Of a stretch of DNA of 64,000 nt, positions 60,201 through 64,000 are shown in pieces. This stretch comes from Lottia gigantea. Taxonomy: Eukaryota; Mollusca; Gastropoda; Lottiidae. Each line of letters opens with the position of its first letter. Position 1 is the first letter of the stretch. The notes below the pieces were generated by a model. That model saw nothing but the letters and a program-made list of their open reading frames with translations. It was not told the origin of the DNA and ran no database searches. The DNA is taken from the NCBI RefSeq assembly GCF_000327385.1, contig NW_008707279.1, positions 583,806 through 647,805 on the forward strand, written 5' to 3'. The position numbers were made by a program, and so were the translations under genes.

Positions 60201-63200
60201 TCAGCTACGCATGTCACTTTTCAGAAGTCATTTCTGACTCTTCTATCTTGAGACATAATTCTCCTTACGTTTGTTATCCATTGGTTGTGATTAATCAGGT
60301 GAACGTAAGCCACAGTTTATGTCAGATTTTTGTCAAATTTTGTGTGCAGTATGTTCAAAAGATCTCGGACAAGTTTGTTTTTTGGCAATTTTAACAAATA
60401 TTTATAGAGTTACAGCCCTTGCAATTATTACAAACATCATGATATCAATATTATAGCCATAAATCCCTAATTAAACCTATGACCCCTCTAACCTTGGATT
60501 ATCTACATGTCCAACGGATACCTGGTGTTTTGGAGTTTCATAAAACCATAATATTGAATAATACCAGTAATTATTTCTTGTAGCACCAAAGAATTATCTA
60601 TTATTGAGTCAGAAGACAGTTATCAGTAGATTTGTTATGGATCCAGAAGATATTGATGATGCTGATAATCCAGAAGTCGTTCTGCCCATACATAATCTGA
60701 AAAATGTTCGAGCTTTAGCTTACGATCCCAAAGATGCGTTTATTTATTGGATTGATAATAAAAATAAAGTCATTAAGAGAGGCCACAATAATGGCACAAA
60801 TGTAAGTAGATTTCTTCGTGATGTTTAGGTTTTGGACTATAGGGGCATTTTTTTATACGCCCACATGAAATGGGGGGCGTATATTGTCGTCACCCATGTC
60901 CGTCGGTCCGTCGGTCCGTCCGTCCACAATTGCTCGTAAACACTCTTCAGGGCACAATTCTTGACGGATTTTAACGAAACTTAGTATGTGTGTTTGCAAT
61001 CACCCAAGGATAAACCCTATTGAAAATCAGCGAAATCGAAAAATATTTAGCATGAATTATTGCCCTTGTTAATTTTTAGCTCGTAAACACTCTAGAAGGC
61101 ACAATTCTTGACAGATTTTGAGGAAACTTGGTATGAGTGTTTGTAATCACCCAAGGATAAACCCTATTGAAAATCAGCGAAATCGAAAAATATTTAGTAT
61201 GAATTATTGCCCTTGTTCTTGCAAACCCGTTCAATTTTTAGCTCGTAAACACTCTAGAAGGCACAATTCTTGACAGATTTTGACGAAACTTGGTATGAGT
61301 GTTCGTTATCACCCAAGGATAGACCCTATTGAAAATCAGCGAAATCGAAAAATATTAAGTATGAATTATTGCCCTTGTTGTTGAAAACGCATTCAATTTT
61401 TAGCCCATAAACACTCTAGAAGGCACAATTCTTGAAGGATTTTAACGAAACTTGGTATGAGTGTTCGTAATCACCCAAGGATAAACCCTATTGAAAATCA
61501 ATGAAATCAAAAAATATTTAGTATGAATTATTGCCCTTGTCATTGAAAACGTGTTCAATTTTTAGCTCGTAAACACTCTAGAAGGCACAATTCTTGAAGG
61601 ATTTTAACGGAACTTGTTATGAGTGTTCGTAATCACCCAAGGATAAACCCTATGANNNNNNNNNNNNNNNNNNNNNNNNNNNNNNNNNNNNNNNNNNNNN
61701 NNNNNCTTGTGATGGCACAGTTTGTGATGGATTTGGGTATAAGTTGAATATTTCCTGGTGTCTATGTTTGCTATTTTCTAACAAATATTCAATTTCAAAC
61801 AAAGCTATCAGTGGACGTATATTACCTTGCCTGGCAAGCTATCTTTTTAAAACAATATTTATTCACGAAGATATCAAAAGGATCACAGAACAGTTAGGTT
61901 GTCTTAACCAACTTCTTGTATGAAGAAAGAAAAAAGCAAAACGAAATCTGATAAATGTATAGAATTACAATAATTTTCAAGTCTATGTAAGGGTTTTTAA
62001 GAAATTAGGGCCGGAATATTTAACGCTGTATTTTGTTTTTAAAATCTTTTAACTTTTCTGTATCGTTAGGTGACAGTGGTAGTGAATGAAGAAGGAATCA
62101 GTCCATTTGATATAGCAATAGATCCATTCTCACGATCTATATATTGGACCTGTAATAAAAATAATGTAATCAACGTTAGTCGGTTGGACTCTACACCAAT
62201 CGGTGTGGTGGTACCATCAGGTGGTATGAAACCTAGATCTATAGCACTCTATCCAGAGAAAGGGTAAGTGGTACTTAGTTACTTGGTAAAGTTTGTCAGG
62301 CAAGTAGAGGATGCCAAAGATTTTCAATCTGCGATTCCTGCAATTCCATTAAAACAAAGTGTTTAAAAACGTTTCTAATCATGAAGGGCCTTATGTTAAA
62401 GGCTTTTTTGTGATTGGTGACATCATCACTTAGTTTTGGTGGAATTACAGGAACCAAACGTCGAAAATTGGAATAGTGCAAATTGACGCTATAAGTGTCC
62501 CCAATACGCATACAAAATTTAGAAAACCTCTTTACAATCCCTTTAATAAGACCAATTATATGGCATACGCAAATATGATATTTGATCTACTTTCAGTTTA
62601 ATGTATTGGACAAACATGGTCAGTTCACCAAAGATAGAAAAAGCAGCCATGGATGGAACAGAAAAAACTACGCTGTTTGAGACCAATCTGGAACATCCAC
62701 TTGCTCTAACCATAGACAAACATTCTAACAAGTTGTGTTGGGCTGATAGCGCATTAAAACATATAGAATGCTCAGATCTTGGGGGTGGAAACAGGGTTGT
62801 GGTAGTGGATGAAGGCATACATGCACCCAGAGGATTGGCCATTTATGGAAACTTCTTATATTGGTTGGATCGAGATCAGCAAGTTATTGAAAGGATAGAA
62901 AAAAATACACGTAAACATCGCATACACGTACGGCGGTACGTGATCGGTCTTAGTGATCTAATAACAGTTGAACATTCACTTCCCGCCACAAACCATTCAT
63001 GTTCAATCAATAATCATGGCTGCTCTCATATTTGCCTAGCAACCAGTGAAGGTGGCGCTAGGTGTTCTTGCCCTGTCAATCTGGAATTGAAACAAGATGA
63101 AGTGACATGTGCATACCCACCTACTTGTGCCCCAAATGAGTTCACATGCTTGAAAGGAGATGTGAGGTGTATCCCGCTAGTGTGGAGGTGTGATAAGTTG

Positions 63201-64000
63201 GGTGAATGTCAGGACCAATCAGATGAGGAGAATTGTCCGAATTGTTCAAGTAGCGAGTTTCAGTGTACAGACAGAAAGTGCATTGATTCTAAATTCGAGT
63301 GCGACGGTAAAAATGATTGCGCAGACGGTAGTGATGAAAGTAGTTGTTGTAAACCTAACGAGTACCGCTGTACAAATCATCAGTGTATTACAAAGGATGG
63401 GAAATGTGATGATAAAAATCTGCCTTTTAGTGAGCGTAGTAACTCAACTTCAACATCTAATACGACTCAATATGCAATAGGTATTGTGGTGGGGGTAGTG
63501 TTTTTAGTTCTTGTTATAGCTGTAGTGTTTATCTGTAGGCGCAGGAGTCATCATTCTCCGGTAGATGACCCTGATATTATGATGGTCAAAAAGCCTTTAA
63601 ATCCACATTCAGACTCACAAACAACGCCTCACACTTTTTCATCCCGGGGCAATAAATCATTGATATTAACAACAACTGTGTCCATCGGCTCGGGGAGTGG
63701 ATCACAACTATATGATAGAAATCATGTGACTGGGGCATCGTCAAGTAGTTCCACAGTGACTCAATATCCTAAAGAAACATTAAATCCTCCCCCAAGCCCT
63801 GTGACAGATCGTTCTATGTACACAGGAGACTTATACTGTTCTATAAATAGTCTATCTACAGTGCGTTCAAGCCGTCCAAAAAAGAAAAAAGTGCGATATA
63901 ACATTCCTCCTCCTCATACAACCCCGTGTAGTACAGACGTGTGTGAAGACAGTGAACCGTATCCGGGTACTATTTTCCACTCGGTGGTCGAACTTAGTTA
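42230..64000 (+). CDS. LRP6: LRP5/6 (arrow) Wnt co-receptor, 3' end beyond the window
   Basis: Single-pass receptor that with Frizzled transduces Wnt signals. Exons: 42230-42284, 47589-47991, 51811-52211, 53245-53376, 53854-54054, 54468-54663, 55318-55568, 56051-56191, 56958-57253, 57755-57981, 58645-58838, 59124-59327, 59985-60125, 60584-60801, 62070-62263, 62597-64000. All phases agree; 1552 codons are visible against about 1613 in human LRP6. Order: signal peptide ([18 protein letters not shown]), four YWTD beta-propellers each followed by an EGF module, LDLa modules, TM (about 1378-1398), tail with PPPSP at about 1482. Segments such as [20 protein letters not shown] are nearly those of vertebrate LRP6. 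LRP5 and LRP6 split in vertebrates, so the symbol denotes the joint orthologue. The last codons and stop are outside the window. Confidence 0.97.
43534..43859. repeat. Family A MITE, full-length, with paired TGACGTCA sites
   Basis: Best-preserved copy: AAAGGGATTGTAAAGAGGTT to ACCTCTTTACAATCCCTT, arms pairing over more than 120 nt. Centre holds TATGACGTCACTAG and TGTGACGTCATAAA. Confidence 0.88.
44813..45147. repeat. Family B MITE, full-length
   Basis: TTAAAGGGATAGACCTACC at the left and AAACTTGTCCCTTTAA at the right. Internal TCTGGACACACATGCATTTG and GAGACTAAGGTTTGATTCC shared with 22659-22942 and 27568-27889. Confidence 0.75.
45343..45664. repeat. Family C-like MITE
   Basis: TTAAAGGAACACTACCTCAC at the left, CCTAAGAGGTGGTTTACCTT at the right. 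Internal GACACCAGATAAGTCCACTG matches the family C core (48568-49082, 50569-50932). Confidence 0.65.
47589..52211 (+). CDS. LRP6: LRP5/6 exons 2-3: first YWTD propeller
   Basis: Residues about 19-286. Exon 2 (47589-47991) reads from [12 protein letters not shown] to [13 protein letters not shown] with blades [18 protein letters not shown] and [11 protein letters not shown]. Exon 3 (51811-52211) reads [53 protein letters not shown] and [16 protein letters not shown]. This propeller binds Wnt and DKK or sclerostin-type ligands in vertebrates. The 3.8-kb intron carries several nested MITEs up to 48 nt from exon 3. Confidence 0.96.
48040..48245 (+). repeat. Dispersed 'GTCCGTCCG' repeat, short copy
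   Basis: TATGCCCACACGTAAGTATG, then GGTCGGTCCGTCGGTCCGTC and a moderately conserved 3' part. A longer member with internal tandem units begins at 60853. The pattern is widespread in mollusc genomes (recalled, not checked). Confidence 0.65.
48303..48554. repeat. hAT-like MITE with TAGGGCTGGGTATCGAT ends
   Basis: Left CTAGGGCTGGGTATCGATTA and right TAATCGATTATTTCAATC then ATACCCAGCCCTT. About 250 bp. No clear 8-bp target duplication found, so class is by end sequence only. Confidence 0.6.
48568..49082. repeat. Family C MITE with perfect 20-bp ends
   Basis: Left AAAGGGATACTACGTCTTAG; right complement identical (CTAAGACGTAGTATCCCTTT), with TTAA at both borders. About 510 bp, the longest member of the family. 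Confidence 0.8.
49880..50118. repeat. MITE with AATAGTGCTGGCA ends
   Basis: Left AATAGTGCTGGCAAGATATA, right TTGCAAGATTGCTGATGCCT then AGCACTATTA. Inner motifs ATATCACG are also inverted. LRP5/6 intron 2. Confidence 0.6.
50569..50932. repeat. Family C MITE
   Basis: TTAAAGTGATACTACGTCTT at the left and TAACATATGGTATTCCTTTAA at the right are degraded family C ends. The arms ACTTACCTGGTGTCATAAAG and TTATTTATGACACCAGGTAT pair. Confidence 0.75.
51179..51763. mobile_element. hAT MITE with perfect 8-bp target duplication
   Basis: Ends TAGTGGCGGCGCCAG and CTGGCATCGCCACTG are inverted repeats (13 of 15). TTTATGTG flanks both sides (51171-51178 and 51764-51771). No transposase. It contains a second hAT element at 51313-51642, and its right end lies 47 nt before LRP5/6 exon 3. 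Confidence 0.85.
51313..51642. mobile_element. Nested hAT MITE (TAGGGCTGCAACGAT ends)
   Basis: TAGGGCTGCAACGATTC at the left and GAATCATTGCAGTCCTA at the right. Target duplication GATTTTGT / GATTTTTT (7 of 8). Inserted inside 51179-51763, so it is the younger of the two. Confidence 0.85.
52708..53066. repeat. Family D repeat, opposite orientation
   Basis: TTTTAAAGATGGGTTCCCTT at the left and AAGGAAACTCATTTTTAAGA at the right show inverted ends. Internal sequence is the complement of 32080-32440. LRP5/6 intron 3. Confidence 0.75.
53245..53376 (+). CDS. LRP6: LRP5/6 exon 4: first EGF module
   Basis: Encodes [32 protein letters not shown] and GDKRTCAD, six cysteines in EGF spacing, matching [15 protein letters not shown] of LRP6. 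Phase 1 at both ends, an independently shuffled module. Confidence 0.95.
53854..56191 (+). CDS. LRP6: LRP5/6 exons 5-8: second YWTD propeller
   Basis: Residues about 331-593, over 53854-54054, 54468-54663, 55318-55568 and 56051-56191. Reads [112 protein letters not shown] and [11 protein letters not shown]. Exons 6 and 7 have repeat-derived sequence directly before their acceptors. Confidence 0.96.
54365..54448 (+). mobile_element. SINE remnant abutting LRP5/6 exon 6 acceptor
   Basis: AAATTTCCCTCATAGCACAC, TGCATAGTGTTGTTCATCTT and GACAGAAATGTAAGACGTA match the family 3' part (AAATTTCCCTCATTGCACAC and CAGAAAAGTAGGACGTAAA). The acceptor CAG is at 54465-54467, about 20 nt on. Confidence 0.7.
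55195..55292 (+). repeat. Dispersed repeat just upstream of LRP5/6 exon 7
   Basis: CAGGCTGAAAATAGGTCAGT and GTCTGAAGATCACGG with GAGTGACAACATG match 32640-32745. Acceptor follows at 55317. Confidence 0.7.
55665..55860 (+). mobile_element. SINE with tRNA head, internally shortened
   Basis: CCACAGTGGCTCAGTAAGTT (A box) and AGGTCCAGAGTTCAATCCAG (B box), then directly the 3' part TGCAGAAAAGTAGGATCTAA and a (CATTT)n tail. About 120 nt of body are missing relative to 26543-26905. LRP5/6 intron 7. Confidence 0.8.
56738..56822. repeat. Foldback with AATCTGATTGGTTAAT arms
   Basis: AATCTGATTGGTTAATCCC pairs with TTGGCCAATCAGACTATT. Same short family as 14930-15075 and 15938-16022. LRP5/6 intron 8. 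Confidence 0.55.
56958..59327 (+). CDS. LRP6: LRP5/6 exons 9-12: second EGF and third propeller
   Basis: Exon 9 (56958-57253) encodes the EGF module ([32 protein letters not shown]) and the propeller start [17 protein letters not shown]. Exons 10-12 (57755-57981, 58645-58838, 59124-59327) give [72 protein letters not shown] and [13 protein letters not shown]. The blade WTVWG replaces the usual WTDWG/WTEWG and has a three-residue insertion (DEKRPP against GGKP). Propeller 3 is the Wnt3a and DKK1 site in vertebrates. Confidence 0.95.
57555..57650 (+). repeat. Fragment of a 'GGTGCGCATTATA' dispersed repeat
   Basis: GGGTGCACATTATACACAGG then GTGCGCATTATATTCGGAAA and TATACGG. The doubled phrase is typical of a common invertebrate transposon end. 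LRP5/6 intron 9. Confidence 0.5.
57680..57732 (+). mobile_element. SINE remnant abutting LRP5/6 exon 10 acceptor
   Basis: AAATTTCCATCATTGCACAC and TGCATCTCATTGCCTTCTTC match the SINE body (AAATTTCCCTCATTGCACAC, GCATGGCATTGCCTGTCTTC). The acceptor CAG is at 57752-57754. Confidence 0.72.
58365..58640 (+). mobile_element. SINE whose tail forms the LRP5/6 exon 11 acceptor region
   Basis: GTCCAGGGTTCAATCCAGAC (B box), CCCCTATCCATCAGAGGGGT, ATGGAAATTGAAAAACAGTA, GGCAAAATTTTCCTCATTGT, GTGCTGAAAAATAAGACTTA and a tail CTTCATTTCATTTC that runs into TATTTCAG at 58644. The polypyrimidine tract of exon 11 is thus the SINE tail. Confidence 0.82.
59470..59832. repeat. 23-bp minisatellite, about 16 copies
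   Basis: Unit GATGTTGCATCTGAACTCAG + GTT. LRP5/6 intron 12. The minus-strand frame at 59507-59707 is an artefact of the repeat. Confidence 0.92.
59985..60125 (+). CDS. LRP6: LRP5/6 exon 13: third EGF module
   Basis: Encodes [17 protein letters not shown], then [20 protein letters not shown] and CE: six cysteines with EGF spacing, matching WNECASSNGHCSHLCL of LRP6. Phase 1 at both ends. Confidence 0.94.
60584..62263 (+). CDS. LRP6: LRP5/6 exons 14-15: start of the fourth propeller
   Basis: Exon 14 (60584-60801) encodes [40 protein letters not shown] and [19 protein letters not shown]. Exon 15 (62070-62263) encodes [38 protein letters not shown] and [11 protein letters not shown]. Both match vertebrate LRP6 (LPIHSLRNVRAIDYDPLD; YIYWTCEATNVINVTRLDG). 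The intron between them contains the assembly gap. Confidence 0.94.
60853..61655 (+). repeat. Dispersed repeat with 162-bp internal tandem units
   Basis: Starts TATACGCCCACATGAAATGG, then GTCCGTCGGTCCGTCGGTCC. GCTCGTAAACACTCT recurs at 60932, 61079, 61241, 61403 (variant) and 61565, spacing 147 then 162 three times. The copies run into the run of N, so the true copy number may be larger. Confidence 0.88.
61656..61705. other. Assembly gap (50 N)
   Basis: Fifty undetermined bases in LRP5/6 intron 14, at the end of the 162-bp tandem array. Likely a collapsed repeat. Confidence 0.99.
62325..62545. repeat. Family A MITE, left part decayed
   Basis: TTCCTGCAATTCCATTAAAA, then GGTGGAATTACAGGAACC, GCAAATTGACGCTATAAGTG and AACCTCTTTACAATCCCTTTAA. 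Ends about 50 nt before the LRP5/6 exon 16 acceptor. Confidence 0.75.
62597..64000 (+). CDS. LRP6: LRP5/6 exon 16: rest of propeller 4, EGF4, LDLa, TM and tail in one exon
   Basis: At least 1404 nt without an intron. Propeller blades [40 protein letters not shown] and [20 protein letters not shown]; basic [12 protein letters not shown]4 [16 protein letters not shown]; LDLa1 [20 protein letters not shown] with DQSDEENC; LDLa2 [20 protein letters not shown] with DGSDESSC; LDLa3 [20 protein letters not shown] but without the final acidic half. A Ser/Thr/Asn stalk, [22 protein letters not shown], then tail motifs [28 protein letters not shown] (63783 onward) and [14 protein letters not shown]. 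The frame is open to the window edge. Confidence 0.95.

Noticed and set aside
63190-63480. 96-aa frame overlapping the LDLa region
   Set aside because: Shadow frame of LRP5/6 exon 16, whose own frame encodes the LDLa modules.

Overview
Eukaryotic, AT-rich, intron-rich, repeat-dense genomic DNA from an invertebrate animal, most likely a lophotrochozoan and probably a mollusc. The clues are full-length animal Ras, tetraspanin and LRP5/6 genes with GT-AG introns, many foldback MITEs, a tRNA-headed SINE family and a 'GTCCGTCCG'-type dispersed repeat. The organism call is inference. A 50-base assembly gap lies at 61656-61705. No bacterial, organellar or LTR-element sequence was recognised.

Layout. 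(1) 359-488, minus strand: one exon of a Myb/SANT-like protein whose gene runs off the left edge. (2) 490-4520: no gene seen; nested MITEs (a hAT element inside a foldback element) and a GA-rich tract. (3) 4521-14643, plus: a complete Ras GTPase (184 aa, all junctions in phase) with two alternative versions of the exon for residues 37-65, 39 nt apart. (4) 14644-31961: no recognised gene; MITEs, SINEs and AT-rich minisatellites. The first 4 kb may hold the Ras 3'UTR. (5) 31962-36701, plus: a complete tetraspanin (268 aa, eight coding exons). Its TM4 exon sits at the end of a 96-bp tandem array that stays open in frame, and its exon 3 acceptor is the last unit of a minisatellite made of acceptor-like sequence. 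(6) 36702-42229: intergenic, foldback elements and a 51-bp minisatellite. (7) 42230 to the right edge, plus: an LRP5/6 (arrow) Wnt co-receptor; 16 exons and 1552 codons are visible. It has a signal peptide, four YWTD propeller/EGF units, two good LDLa modules and one degenerate one, a TM segment and a cytoplasmic tail with the first PPPSP motif. The tail leaves the window.

The three recognised plus-strand genes are unrelated in function: a signalling GTPase, a membrane organiser and a Wnt co-receptor. No operon-like relation is implied. The most interesting signals are the near-identical mutually exclusive Ras exons, the in-frame TM4 array of the tetraspanin, SINE tails that end at LRP5/6 splice acceptors, and a MITE family carrying paired CRE-like TGACGTCA sites. 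Exon boundaries were read by hand from homology and splice consensus; phases add up across all three complete or near-complete genes.
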